Numbered from the stretch's first letter, positions 20,940 through 32,845 are shown. The stretch: 64,000 bases of DNA from Ypsolopha sequella (GCA_934047225.1 OW203998.1:14027280-14091279); one strand, 5' to 3'. The notes: generated by a model from the sequence alone, not told the origin. Numbers and translations: made by a program.

Positions 20940-22320
20940 AAACGATTTACAGCATCGTAGAAATCCAAGATAAAATAAATTCCCTCAAAATATCCAGAAA
21001 CTCCGCGGATGGAGGCACAATTTAACCAATAACACATTACACAGATCGGATCAAACGCGATAAACTGTGCCTTTTCTTTACGCTGAATATAAGATTTAAT
21101 GTAAATCAGAAGAAAATAAAAGGCTTTTCTAATGATACCTTTGATCATCAATCTTGTTTGCGTGTTGAAAGCCCCTTATTTAACTTTCTAGTATGAGTGT
21201 GCAGATTTTACACGGGACCGATTCTTGTAGAGTTATACGACGAACGTAGATGACACTGTGATATTAGGACACAAAGTACAACAGCAGTCTCATACTAAGT
21301 TAGACTAATAATTAATGTGACAGAACACTGTAAACATCGAACTGCTAAAGTTTGTTCAATTTAGATCTAATCGGCGACACAGATTTATCATGTAACCGAA
21401 ACCCTTTGATCCAACTTAGAGTTATTAACTCTACAATCCAAAGGATTGCCTAATTTAGCTTCGCTTAGATAGAGCTTACGTGCTAAATACTTATTTAAAC
21501 CTTTTGAATAAATACTAGCAGAAAAGGTTTGTATATGTTTTTTAACTTGGTAAAAATCTAAACGTCCGGATTTATTCGGCTTTGTGACGAGTTTTTGTAC
21601 ATCTATCTATGTATTCTCAAGTAATTTTAGTAAGTTTTGATAGACATATTTGTACATTTTGGTACTTGCAAACTTTAGACATATAGTTTAAAAGTTAAGT
21701 TGGGCAATATTTTTGTTTTAAAACACATTAGACCAAATGTAAACACTGAGTACCTTATCGCGGCCAACGGCTAACTGGCCGTAACCGTGTCGCTGTCGTG
21801 GACAGATCGTGAAGTATGAAATCAAAAATCTTTCACCAAAAGTCAAAAATAGGTACGACGACGAACGGAGCGATTTCCGATTCCAGATTCTGATGTCATA
21901 CTGCAAATCGTGTTATGCCGAATTCTATGATATGCCAACGACATGTAGATAAATTGTTTTACTATCTCGCTGGTACTCGTAGTTATTTGATTGATACAAA
22001 CGAGTATTCAGAAACAGTATCCAGGGAATAGGATCCATCTATCAGTCTCCTGAGGTCTGTCGCTGATTCACGGGAATCAGAGCTGACCTCGGACTGAGCA
22101 AATCTGGACTAATGGGTAACTGAATAATCATGATTTTCGGCCGTTAGTTTATGCTCGGCTCTCGAGGCATATCTTGGAATTTAGTTTGATTGATACCTAC
22201 TTTTGGAAGCATTGGTTTTCCGATGGTGTCGGGTAGAAAATGCAAGTAACTTATAATGTAACTTAAGTAAGTAAGAAGCAAAACGTGCCGAGGGAAATTG
22301 CAAGTATCCTTAAAACTTAG
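20940..22320. other. Non-coding stretch
   Basis: Nothing is supported except a fragment of the 20190-20340 repeat at about 21800-21880. A GC-richer island at 22030-22170 has no splice-bounded frame that I can defend. Confidence 0.45.
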
Positions 22321-22324
22321 AGAA

Positions 22325-22832
22325 TATGAAAATGACCGGCCAAGTGCGAATCGGTTCCTGCTTTATAGGATTCCGTAGCATTTCAACTACCCGTGGAAGA
22401 AAAATGTTTGTTTGTTCTCGTCACTGCATTAATATTACAGTATGAATCGGGGTTTTCATTATTTGTTATTTAAATACAGTATAATAATAATATGTGGTAT
22501 TGGAAAATTTTGAGCTACTTGGTTTAGTTTTTGAGTTAGACCTCGTATTTGATCCTGTCAAGACTCTTATTTCAAGCTGGTAATCCTATTTCTGGATCCC
22601 ACGCATTAGGAGGAGGGGGGGGGGGGGGGTGGGCCGTTATAGGTGGTATAGAATATAAAATATATAAATGTAAAATATACTTCTTTATTCAATGAGCTCT
22701 AGACAATGACACGCTACTTACCCGGGTAAAAAAAAAAACTGTTTTCGGTTTTGGGTCAACATTCAACACAAAATATCAAAATTTTCAAGTATATAACTAC
22801 GCCGTTTCACCCTGGGCACGGAACCCTAAAAA
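22325..22832 (+). mobile_element. GGCCAAGTGCGA...GGAACCCTAAAAA family member
   Basis: It begins ACCGGCCAAGTGCGAATCGG (about 22337) and ends GCACGGAACCCTAAAAAT (22815-22832). Internal text TTTAGTTTTTGAGTTAGAC resembles the arms of the 48-52 kb palindrome. A run of about 16 G at 22615-22630 interrupts it. No protein is encoded. Confidence 0.65.
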
Positions 22833-22968
22833 TATCATTTTAATGTTTGTTTACTTTCATTTTATACTTTCCGCTTCCATTACTTTACTTTCCTGTAAAA
22901 TTCTAGGAAGAATGGGAAAATCATTTTACAACTTTTATTTAAAAATCTTGCTACAAAATAAGGATACA

Positions 22969-23116
22969 ATATATAAATAAAAAAGTATTATATAATTGGT
23001 TTCGAAATATATTTCGGCCAACTTGTGGCCGTCGTCAGTCGACTCATTCGTCTGACGACGGCCACGTTGGCCGAAATATATTTCGAAACTAATTAATACT
23101 TTTTTATTCATATATT
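22969..23116. mobile_element. Foldback with paired hammerhead-like motifs (23 kb)
   Basis: Arms 22969-23042 and 23045-23116 pair almost perfectly. Both arms read outward CTGACGACGGCCA, a short loop, TTGGCCGAAATATATTTC, so two hammerhead-like motifs lie back to back in opposite orientation. The outer flanks are AT-rich. Confidence 0.7.
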
Positions 23117-23119
23117 ATA

Positions 23120-23780
23120 ATAATCTATTTTAAACAATAAAAGGCCAAAGAAAAGGCTTAAAAATATTATTTATTAAACTAAGGATACAAAACACTTGTT
23201 TATTTTCGCACTTCCACCTCGCCCCGAGCCTTGTAATAAATATATCATTATACACCTTGCGATTTGCAAATACCCCATGAATAAAGAAATCATGCGTTCA
23301 GATATTACAAGCTCGTCATCTACGCAAGCTTGTCTTTTAAAAGGCTTAATATCACCAAGACCACTAAACCTCTAGTCTGGCTCTTAAAACTTAACCAAGA
23401 GAGGTTATTTTTGATCAAAACCAGTTCTTTATTACCGGCGTGCGCTTATATTCTGCCCATTCATTTTCCTTGAAAGCGTCGTTGGTAATTTTCTCTCTTT
23501 TTGTCCGTCAAAGCCTTCAAATCGCTGTGTAGTGACAGGCGGTTCTAAGTTATGATCTCTAAGTAAAGCATAATTGAGTTTTCATTTGAGAGACAACTTT
23601 GTTACTTTGTTGTGAATTTTCTATTTATTTTATGCTCGTTATTGAGCTTTTGTGTAAATTTAATAGGAAATTGACGGACTCATTTCTAAGTAGGTTATTT
23701 TTTATTGAGTATTTCTTTTCCGTTATTCCATTTGAATATTTGCTTTAGGAACTTTTGCGTAATTTCAACGTGTATAGATG
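23120..23780. other. Non-coding stretch
   Basis: No gene, splice-bounded text or inverted repeat was recognised. Confidence 0.5.
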
Positions 23781-23784
23781 CCCG

Positions 23785-24012
23785 ATCGCTTTAGTAGTAA
23801 AGTCGCGAAAGACTATATAACACATCACTTTTGTATACGAATTTGACACCCCATTGGAACTGATAGATGGGATATAAAAGTAGTCTTTTTTTCCCGGTCA
23901 AGAACCACATTAGTGCAAAAATTCAGCCCAATCGTTTCAGTAGTGACGGCGGCGTGAAGGAGTAATAAACATGCATGCATTCATACAAACTTTCGCATTT
24001 ATAATATAAGTG
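23785..24012 (-). mobile_element. 5' end of a lepidopteran Helitron
   Basis: Read on the minus strand it starts with TTATAATATAAATGCGAAAG, then TTTGTATGAATGCATGCATG, TCACGCCGCCGTCACTACTG, and a block ending in CCGGGAAAAAAAGACTAC. That order is the usual 5' part of non-autonomous lepidopteran Helitrons. The 3' CTAG terminus is not present, so it is truncated. Confidence 0.7.
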
Positions 24013-24650
24013 GGAAAGTCCTATTTATTTCACTGATACATTTCTGAAAATAACCCAAACGCAATCCGTATATGAAACAATTTATACTTGCGTTTACTTC
24101 CCCGTTTATTTACGATCCCGTTGACGTAAATATGTATGTCGCCGTAATTCCGTCCGAGATCACGAAAAGAGAAAAGAAACTAACCAAAACATCTTTACGT
24201 CAAAAGAACTTCTTAAGTTTTGAATAAAAGGGGTGATTTTCCTTTGATACATGTGTAAGGTAGTCTTGGTATAACGTCAAATGGAGTGACACGTGTCCCT
24301 CCAGTATGTCTCGGTAATAATGACGTCATATCCGCTAGCCACGACGGCACTTGAACAAGTCATATTGAGTTGAGTTGATCCGTTGGACACAACGGTATAT
24401 TTTAAAGTACCAAAGGTTGGACATGAATGCAGGAACAATTTTCATTTGAGAGTTAGCTTGTAAGGTAAGTGATTCTGATTAGTTAACGAAACTGACTATG
24501 GTTATTTTGAAATAATCTATATCTCAGTGCTGTACCGGAAACATATCTACTTTGTCCCGAATCTTAAAACTCATACACCCGCTTTTTCACTGAGAAAGTC
24601 CTAACGAGATCCATAGTGCAAACAATCAATAAATGTTTGATTATAGAATT
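24013..24650. other. Non-coding stretch
   Basis: No feature was recognised. Confidence 0.5.
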
Positions 24651-25165
24651 AACCGTTTTATTATATATATACAGATTCTTACGAATGTTATGGTAGAAAT
24701 TAAATAAAAAAGAAAATTTTCGATATATATTTCGACCCACTTGGGATCGTCGTCAGTCGAATATGGAATAATATCATAAATAAAATAGAGTTAACAATAA
24801 ATTGACAAACTTAACCTATTTTCTTAACCTATTTAATTTACCTTTTTGATCTCATCTGGTCAAGGTAGAGAAGGGTCTGTCAGTCGATCAGTGTTGTCTG
24901 TTTAGGCCGGCTCCGTAGTGCCTATTTTCTAAACCTATTTAATTAACATTTTTACGGAGAGCAAAAAGGTAAATTAAGTAGGTTAAGAAAATAGGTTGAG
25001 TTTGTCAATTTATTGTTAACTCTATTTTATTTATGATATTATTCCATATTCGACTGACGACGATCCCAAGTGGGTCGAAATGTATATCGAAAATTTTCTT
25101 TTTTATTTAATTTCTACCATAATATTCGTAAGAATCTGTCTATACCTATATATAATAAAACAGTT
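24651..25165. mobile_element. Large foldback with paired hammerhead-like motifs (25 kb)
   Basis: Arms of about 200 bp (24651-24849 and 24958-25165) are complementary around a 108-bp spacer. In each arm, reading outward, is CTGACGACGATCCCAAGTGG then GTCGAAATRTATATCG. The stem here is GA(T)CCC/GGGTC, different from the 17 and 23 kb copies but still paired. Head-to-head arrangement of terminal repeats is known for Penelope-like elements; no reverse transcriptase is present. Confidence 0.7.
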
Positions 25166-25264
25166 AAAAAAAGCTTTTAAAGTAAAAATATTTATTATCA
25201 CATTTATAGAATTAAATGAGATTTGAGGATAATTCATGATTTATATAAAAACGGCTCACCTCAA

Positions 25265-25385
25265 TACGTGCTATGATCGGGAAAGCCGACCAGTTTCAGC
25301 AGATTTAGACTGCCTTCATCTGGGCGAGTAAAGACGTTTACGCGACGACGTTACGCGTCACAATACATGGTTTTTCAAAACCATA
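25265..25385 (-). mobile_element. Hammerhead-like motif, different subtype
   Basis: The minus strand reads CCAGATGAAGGCAGTCTAAA then TCTGCTGAAACTGGTCGG (about 25290-25325). A GCAG/CTGC stem is enclosed by AGATGA and GAAAC, close to the CTGATGA and GAAA halves of hammerhead-like Penelope ends. No coding sequence is attached. Confidence 0.5.
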
Positions 25386-26880
25386 GCATACAGAATTATA
25401 AGTTATTATTCTATATTCTTATTTTAAACATGCCATAAAAAGATTGTAAAGCATGCAGGTAAGTCGCAGGTTACAAAAACAGCAAATATGTTCCGAAAAA
25501 TGTACAAGTGTAACTGTGACGGCAGGACTCAAACCCAGAATCTTATTGTTGTATATTTGATATAAGTTGTACACTTTATGTAAGAAAATCGTCTTCAGTT
25601 CAGTTGCAGCATTGCAGTGGCAATTAAGGTGGACGATAATTGCAATGAGTGGGTGGGAATGCCTAATAGGGGGGCTATTCTCAAGAGACATTTGAGTTTT
25701 TCAGGATTTTCTATGGAAGTTATTGAAAGAACACACATGGTACATTCGAGTATGCATCAAGAGTAAGAAAATTAACTTTACTCAGAGTAAGTACCTTTCC
25801 GTCTTAGCTTTTCCAGTTCGAGTAAGTCTATTACAACTTTTTCTTAGTCAATGTTACAACTTATAAAATTCTGGGACTGTAGCTACTCCAAGCTCTACGT
25901 GCATTTTATTAAGGGGCAGGTAGTCGCCCACGACCTTGAGTCAACCTGTGTCGTGTCGGTACAAATATCGACAGAAACTGTATTGAAATAACGTTCACTG
26001 CATTATGACATCGCTGAGTCTCTGGATAGCGCAAAATAGGAGAAAATAATACTTTTCACATGGACGCGATGGACGGAAAAAAAATTCCGTGAATAATTTT
26101 TCTAAGCAATATTTTCCATGTATTTGAGTGCGAGAACCATACAAAAACCATTTGTGGTTTCAAAGAAATAACCAATTTTACTTAATTTCAGTCCAAAAAT
26201 AGCTTAACTTTGAACAATATTTTTATGCTGTATCTTATATGCGAGAATGATTTCCTAAAATTAAGTTGTTCTTTATAGTTAATTTTTTTTTCATAATTGA
26301 AAAAGTACCATTATGAGAAATAACTTTATCCATTTTTTCGGATGACGCTGGTAGAGGCGCCTTAAGAGCTATCCTACGCTGACGAATTTCAGCCTTTTTT
26401 TCTATTACTTGTCTCAATAGAATGACGACCTAGTCATTGCCCCTTTGCGCGCAATAACACCTACACAAGTTGCCGATGACTGGCTATTTATGCAAGATGT
26501 TTTTATATTTTCATTCTTTATTGTCAATTTTTGAGTGTAATATTTCTTGTTGTTAACCTTTAGTTCATGAAAATTATTAATTTCAAGAAAAATATTGTAT
26601 TTACCATCACCTTAGTGACGTGCTCCTATAAAAAATATCCGAATTCATAACACAGTTTTTTTTTTTTTTTTTTTGACCTAAATTGGCGTATAATATGTAA
26701 AAAAAAAAAGTTAGGAATTAAGCTATGGGAATTGACTTACTCGCGAGTACCTAGATCATGAATTAGTATAGGAGCACAATTTATTTTTTCATATTCTGCA
26801 AAAATTGTCATTGAACCTTGGTCCTGACCACTTACTATTTTTTTTTTTTTTAATTTTTACAATAATACATTTTATAAAAT
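25386..26880. other. Mostly non-coding; holds repeat E, copy 1
   Basis: The block 25900-26080 (GAAATAACGTTCACTGCATT, AATAGGAGAAAATAATA, TTTTCACATGGACGYGAT) matches 41650-41830. AAGTTAGGAATTAAGCTATG at 26710-26730 resembles 32890-32910. Poly-T runs lie at 26655-26675 and 26840-26850. No gene is supported. Confidence 0.5.
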
Positions 26881-27145
26881 TTTACAAAGATCGCCAAACT
26901 GCATCGTCGTCGTATTTATATTTTAGATTTTATTATTTTTAGATTTTGGTAACACAGTTAGTGTAAATCGTTTTAAGTTCCTTCAGTGGTTCAAAATAAT
27001 CGAAAATACGTAAGTTATAGCGTGATGAATATTTTGGTAGACGAAATATACCTTTTGTGTTCAGGTCAGGAGAACGTGCCGAACAAGTGTATACCAGCTG
27101 TTGAGATGTAACTGGCCAATCTAAGTCCCAGAAAATCACTACATA
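26881..27145. other. Non-coding stretch
   Basis: No feature was recognised; only short chance frames are present. Confidence 0.4.
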
Positions 27146-27525
27146 CAGAGGCGTATTTACCCTAGCGCCAAAAGGGCCCGGGGCGGCAGGCTGCGAGGGG
27201 CGGGCGGCGCAAGCTGCACCTCGCGCTCAGTTTTGGGCGCTTTTCATTATCAATCTGGTTTATTCGTCCAAGTCCAAATTTTATTGCTTTTTGACTTTAA
27301 TACTGTCATTAAAATAAATTGTTCATCGGAAAATATGTAAATATTGAATGAATGGTGTTTATTTGTTTGTAAGGTATTTTTAGATTTTTTCATTCATTAT
27401 CACAGCCTACATCAACACACTGCTGGATTTTATTTTATAATTGAAATATTTTTGCTTTTTTCTCGTTAATTTATGGGGTGACAAAAACACAGGCCCAGGG
27501 CGCCAAATCTTAAAATACGCCACTG
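27146..27525. mobile_element. 380-bp hAT-type non-autonomous element
   Basis: Ends CAGAGGCGTATTTA and TAAAATACGCCACTG are imperfect inverted repeats. The flanking octamers ACTACATA (27138-27145) and GCTACATA (27526-27533) match at seven of eight positions. An 8-bp target duplication and a CAG...CTG terminus are typical of hAT. The GC-rich left part (GGGCCCGGGGCGGCAGG) matches a complementary CCCAGGGCGCC near the right end. Confidence 0.8.
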
Positions 27526-27533
27526 GCTACATA

Positions 27534-28430
27534 TTTGAAGACTTTTGCAGAAGCGGATCTCTCACTAAGAGGACTGAGTAAACTCTTTAAAAACTTACTT
27601 ATAAACAACAAAGTAAAACACGCGAAGTTATTTTATTGTCCAAATCGTAATATTTCTGCGGGGCAAACAAATGACTACCTTCTTACGCCTACTTAAAACA
27701 AAGAAAGCCAAGAACTTTATTATGAACGTGAAAGTTGGGGCCAAGTTTGTCCTCCAGGCATTGGTGAATCTGCTGAATTAGTTACTGAATAAACTTTGTT
27801 GACAAAAACGGAACGGCCTTGTTTTTTTGTTATTTGTACACACGTCTTTATTGATACGAAAAACACGATAACTTTTTGATTTATTATCCAAGGCAGCGAA
27901 GTATCAGTCAACAAAGAATGCATGAGCCCAAATCAACATGTTTGTCATATTATTTATAAGTACAAGTGTTTGTTTTGCCCGCGGCTTTAGCGGCGTTGTT
28001 TTATTTAGTAGCTCTAAATTTTTTTTGTTATTCAAAGCTAGCTGTACAATGTGCCAGCACCCGTGTTTAATCGCGCGCGACGCCATATTTGAAACACGAT
28101 GTTTTTGCGATTAAACAGTATGTCACGCTCCTCGCACTTGTGATTCAACAAAGTCGCGCTGTGCTACGGGTGCAGGATAAAAGTAACCTTGGTAAACAAA
28201 AATGTTCAGATTGCGAAAGTTTCATCGGGATCAATTGATTTTCAGATCAATTTTCAGAGTCATAATATTGGGATGGGATTTCTCACCTCATTTACATGAA
28301 CTTAATTTTCTGATTTGGTGGATCGTAGGTAAGTGTATAGCATAGTTATCGATAGCCTAAGTTCCTGAATGAAAATCCCAAAATAATAACGCTATTAAAA
28401 AGGATAATCACAACTTTACTAACGTTTCCC
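27534..28430. other. Non-coding stretch
   Basis: No gene is supported. The minus-strand open frames here are short, unspliced and lack recognisable motifs. Confidence 0.45.
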
Positions 28431-28431
28431 T

Positions 28432-29130
28432 GTAGCTGCCCTCTATACGGATCTAACGAAAGCCTTTGCCTGCGTGAATCATGAATGACATATTATTAAA
28501 TAAACTAGAAAAATGGGGTCAGAGGTAATGCACTTAACCTTATTAAATCTTATCTGACAAATCGGAAACAAAAAACTAGAATCGACATAATATGCTTAAA
28601 AACTAAAACTAAAAAAGCTTACTACTCAGACGCTAACGATAACCGATGCGGTGTTCGACGAGGAAGTGTTTTAGGGCCGCTACTATTTCTGGCCTACATA
28701 AATGACCTTTCTCAAGTCACAAAACATCCCACGATTCTATTTGCCGACGACATTTCGGTGTTATTTAAATGTGAAAATGAAGATACATTTGAAAGCGAAA
28801 TAAACACCACTCTGAAAAACATAAAATACAGTGGCTTAGCAATAATAAACTTTTAATTAATTTGGAGAAAACAAAAATAATGACATTTGAACAACAAACT
28901 AATAATTCTCTTATTGACATGAAATACATTAACAATAAAATTTAAGAAACTAAAACAATAAAATTTCTAGGTCTAGATAGGAAAATGACAAGGCAAATCC
29001 AAATTTACCACTTATGCTCAAAGCTATATAAATGTTCATATGCACTTCATAACAGTGAAGTCGTAGTAGTTACTGCCTACATAATAATAATGTACTATGT
29101 CAGCTCACGCGTTTTAGTGACAACAAAGTT
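28432..29130 (+). pseudogene. Decayed non-LTR reverse transcriptase (Jockey/CR1-like)
   Basis: Conserved RT blocks are readable in order across several frames: LYTDLTKAF (about 28440), a GVRRGSVLGPLLFLAYINDL-like block (28650-28710), FADDISVLF with the catalytic aspartates (28740-28770), a LEKTKIMTF block (28865-28890), and IKFLGLDR (28955-28980). Stops and frame changes lie between the blocks, so the enzyme cannot be made. Domain order is that of the palm and thumb of non-LTR polymerases. The 5' endonuclease part is absent and the 3' end fades around 29130. Confidence 0.75.
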
Positions 29131-29139
29131 TTTGCGTTT

Positions 29140-29670
29140 TTACGGTACCTTTTAAATCCAGTTTCAACTTGACGAGAAAAAGAAATGTAATTTTGGCAGT
29201 GCAATTAAAATGTCAGATTCTACTGTAAGTACGCCGCGAAATACGAGTAATATAGAAAACTTAAAGCATTTGGTAAAATGACAACAGGAAATAAGCTTCT
29301 GATAAATATAAACCATAATAATATGCAAATAAAAGCTATAAGAGCTTGTTTTAGAGTAATTTAAAGGACGTAGAGCACTGCAAACACGCTATATTTCATG
29401 TCGCCAAGTTAACGCGCTGTTTTACAAATAGGTTATACACCTTAAAGTATTATACGGAGGTCTTAGTAAAATTTCAAAACTGTCCGATGTTGATGTTCGT
29501 GATAATTATGATGTAACTTATATAGGTACATTAGGGTGGCCCAAAATATTAAAATTCCGAATATTGTTTCTCCACAAGGCTATTTTTATTGCAAGACACA
29601 TTAAATGACAATCATACAAATATTTATTGCAATAGAACATTATTTAGAGGTCGTCTTTCCAGCTAAAAAT
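29140..29670. other. Non-coding or strongly decayed retroelement sequence
   Basis: Weak coding-like text on the plus strand (a KAIFIARHIK-like stretch near 29570 and NHTNIY near 29610) suggests further retrotransposon decay, but nothing is firm. Confidence 0.35.
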
Positions 29671-29674
29671 ATTT

Positions 29675-29815
29675 CAGAGTAACTTTAGCCGCTGGATTGA
29701 CGATCTGAAGGACGTTGCGGGTGGCGGCTGGATGAGGATGACTGAGGACCGCCTAGAGTGGCGTAATATTAGGGAGGCCCATGTCCAGCAGTGGACGAAT
29801 ACGGGCTGATGGATG
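29675..29815 (+). pseudogene. C-terminal tail of an RTE-like reverse transcriptase
   Basis: One frame reads SRWIDDLKDVAGGGWMRMTE and then DRLEWRNIREAHVQQWTNTG before a stop. This is the conserved C-terminal end of arthropod RTE/endonuclease-reverse transcriptases of a subtype different from the tail at 415-530. Only about 45 codons remain. Confidence 0.8.
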
Positions 29816-31000
29816 GAACTTCATCTTCCGACCCAACATCGGCCTGGGCTCTTAGATTAGAACGCAAGTTTTACACTTACGGTAAGTATAAAAGAAAAAT
29901 GTATGAAATTAAACAGTAATCAAATGATGATAAAGTAAGAGATGCTTTAGTTAGATGGTTCAGGAAGCTGTTTTCTGTGATTTACTAGGAGAAGTATGTA
30001 CTGCACTGCTCTTCTTCCTTGGTAATTTTGAATAAGACTGGTACCCCGTTCAGCAGTATTATTCAACGATTTTCCAAGTCCGTTGGTATTATCTTTAAGA
30101 GGATGGCCTACCCTAGCAACTTTTTTTATTACCCGTCCAGCACAATAAGTCCAATGGCAAAGACTTTATTTGTTTTTGATAGAGGCGATTATATGTTGGC
30201 TCATTGGCCTCATTTTCTTGTACGCGTATGATCACGCAGCGAAACAACAAATTGGTGTGTTTTTAGCGAATACTTAAATATTTTGTAGGGAAAAAATATT
30301 GGATTTCAGTAGAATCCCTTCATATTTCTGTTACATAATTTATGAACAAACGTTTAAAAACCAAAAAAAAGAGGGTCGAAAACACATTTTTTTTATAAAA
30401 GTATAAATCTTAACACATTGTTTATAAGTAGAATCCTATCCTTAGAAAAAAAATCAATAAATCAAAAATATTTTTTTTCAATACAAGGAGAGTCCGAATT
30501 TCTTCAAACGAATCCTTGAAAGTCTGGCGTTGTTCGTGCTTTAGGCTCATGTACAGTCTTAATAACTCGCGCCTTTCACGTAACGCTGAAAAAACCAGAT
30601 CACATAGCCATTATTTTTTCCTCCATACAACTGTGTAACAAATATACTTTAATTATATCCAATGACTCTAATGAGACATATGTATGTACATTATTAATAC
30701 TGTCTTTTATTAGTGTAATAGTTAATATGTTTAATATATTAATTGTAACCGGCCAATCCCGAGCCTAGAACAAACTACTCGTAGTTATGCATAAAAACTT
30801 GTTTGCCCAGTAAAATATTAATGCATGAAATAAAATATTAATGCGACATAAATATGTGAATAAATATTTTATAGCAGGTAATATTAATGAGGATTTTTAT
30901 TCCGGGTACCTATGTTTTGTTTCTGCACGTTATTTCCATTTCAGTAAAATATTAAATAATAAAAAATATTAAAAAACACGATTGCCATAGTTTCAAAATG
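29816..31000. other. AT-rich non-coding stretch
   Basis: A 70-codon plus frame at 30019 has no recognised motif. No splice signal or repeat structure was found. Confidence 0.45.
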
Positions 31001-31103
31001 AACTTATTGTAACGACACCCAGTGACGTCAGGGGACAGCTCTACAATGGATACGTGTTGTTTTGTATGTCCGCCGACTGCACTGGGTGTCGTTACTAAGT
31101 TTA
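31001..31103. repeat. Inverted repeat
   Basis: AACTTATTGTAACGACACCC (31001-31020, continuing AGTG) pairs with CACTGGGTGTCGTTAC (31080-31095), and the pairing continues to TAAGTTT. The loop is about 55 bp. It may be a small MITE. Confidence 0.65.
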
Positions 31104-31493
31104 TTTTGTTTTTGTTTTTATTATTCATTACTTTTATACCCAGTGCCAATCCGGAAGGTATAAAGATTCTAATGATATCTCATTCATCCAAATTGGTAAA
31201 AGCGTTCAGAAGATACGATGAAATAAAGCAAAATACATACATGAACTCTGAAAACAATACACTTCCTTTTTTGGGAACAGTTGTGTAAAAAATAAAAGTA
31301 AAGATCAAAGTGGGTACATACTGAAAGAAAATAAAAAGGTAGGCACTAGGTATGAGTACATAATATATTGTGTATAATTTTCACTAGTATGACACATAAC
31401 AAGGAACAGAGAGCAAAATAACAGAACATGATGTATAGATCAACCAAACCCTTGATGATTGTTAAGAATAAAATGTATATTTTTAGAACGCAT

Positions 31494-32090
31494 CTGTCGA
31501 GTGTTCGGTCAACGATGTTGTTTTTTGTGTGTGGTAACACTGTTTCCACTTGGAGCTGTCAAAAACCTGGGAAGGACGTGTTTTTTGGTAAAGGTCGCGG
31601 TCGACCACATTTTGGGTTTTAAAAGGACTTAAAACAAGGGAAATCGATGTGGACATCGTAAAGAACATTATTGGGTCAGGGTTTGACAATATTTTGGCGT
31701 GAAGGCCACGTTTATTCTATTTCCTGTGTGTGTGTGACATAACCTGAACACGCGGTGTGCGACAAGTGGACTTGTCAATTACCATTTCTTCTGGGTTTGG
31801 ATGCATCCAGGGTTAGGTGGGTGTGTTTAGATTCATCGTGGAAGGTGAACAACGTGTCACGGCACCGGCACGCCTTGGAGTCTACGTGCGCCGTGGAATT
31901 CGTGCGAGGACTAGCTGATGAGGTCATCATCCAATTGTCTGGTAGGACATTTTGAATTATATTTTGTAGACTATATAAGATATAAGATATTTGTAGACTA
32001 TGAATCTGGGACAGCTTATGGGCCCCTGTTCCAGCTGCTAATATCGCCTTTTAACATACAATTAGTGGTATCTGAGCGTGGTTATGGAAC
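31494..32090 (+). mobile_element. Copia-like LTR and primer-binding region (tentative)
   Basis: The block runs from TGTCGAGTGTTCGG to a region with AGCTTATGGGCCCCTG (32012-32027). Ten of those bases match the initiator-tRNA anticodon arm used as primer by insect copia. It is followed by ATTAGTGGTATCTGAGC and GTGGTTATGG (32061-32085), which also occur at the start of copia-like internal regions. The 5' limit of the LTR and the exact primer site are uncertain. No gag or pol follows, so it is a solo or truncated relic. Confidence 0.4.
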
Positions 32091-32099
32091 CCTCGCACC

Positions 32100-32570
32100 A
32101 GTGACGCCGATGCCCGTCACTAGTCAGAAACATTACCACTCTTTTATCAAAAAACCGAAACCGGTCGGGTTAAATTAGTTTTTAAAACTGTGATACGAGT
32201 GCAAGTGCATCTATCCATCATGTTGTTGTACAAGTTTCACCAAGTGCCGACAATCTCAAGTATTAATCATACAAAATATCAGAGCTTTGGTGTCATCAAA
32301 AGCTCGGTGGATTTAGCTGAAGTATGCCATGTAGAATATAGATTTACACGGGGATCCCCGGTAAACGTAAAATCTTCAATGACGACACCTTTAGGAAATT
32401 CAGAAATTCATGTAGGATACATATTTTTATGTTCATTACATTGTGGACAACGTGCGCTTTACTTTTTTTTATCGAATGGAGGGATTTGCCCCAGGTCAAC
32501 CAACACAGATATCGACTGACTGACCATGACCGCCCGATAATTCGCTTAGATTAAATTATATTAAGCTGTG
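32100..32570. other. Unassigned stretch with a 109-codon open frame
   Basis: The plus frame at 32190-32519 has no motif I recognise, and codon use does not stand out. Near 32147 CCGAAACCGGTCGGG again resembles the Penelope-type signature seen at 5283-5302. I make no functional claim. Confidence 0.35.
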
Positions 32571-32574
32571 TCAA

Positions 32575-32845
32575 TTCGAAAACCATTTCGAAATTTAGGT
32601 TTAATTAGCCGTATTTTAGAATTTTTGGCCTAAAAACATCATGATGATGAATATTTTTACGAAAAACCTGCAACTTCCATTTGCCTTCGTGTGACGTCAC
32701 TTGAGAAATGGCTGTTTAAAAAAATGTGTCCTTTGCTATCATGATACATTTATAATAATTTGCTTCCGACTGATTTGACAGCTGGATGACAGATGAGTAT
32801 AATTTCTCAAGTGACGTCATATCGAACAATTCTTTAAGAAATCAT
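32575..32845 (-). repeat. Dispersed repeat F, copy 1
   Basis: This matches, in inverted orientation, 37850-38115 and 42845-43150. Shared words include TCGAAATTTAGGTTTAAT, ACTTCCATTTGCCTTCG, GACTGATTTGACAG and CATCATGATG. Two perfect TGACGTCA octamers (32692 and 32812) lie in AAGTGACGTCA contexts. Non-coding; the ends are unclear. Confidence 0.7.

Noticed and set aside
31001..32060. A 1-kb LTR starting at TGTAACGACACC
   Set aside because: That end is part of a local inverted repeat ending at 31103 and lacks a partner LTR; a shorter LTR from about 31494 is as likely.
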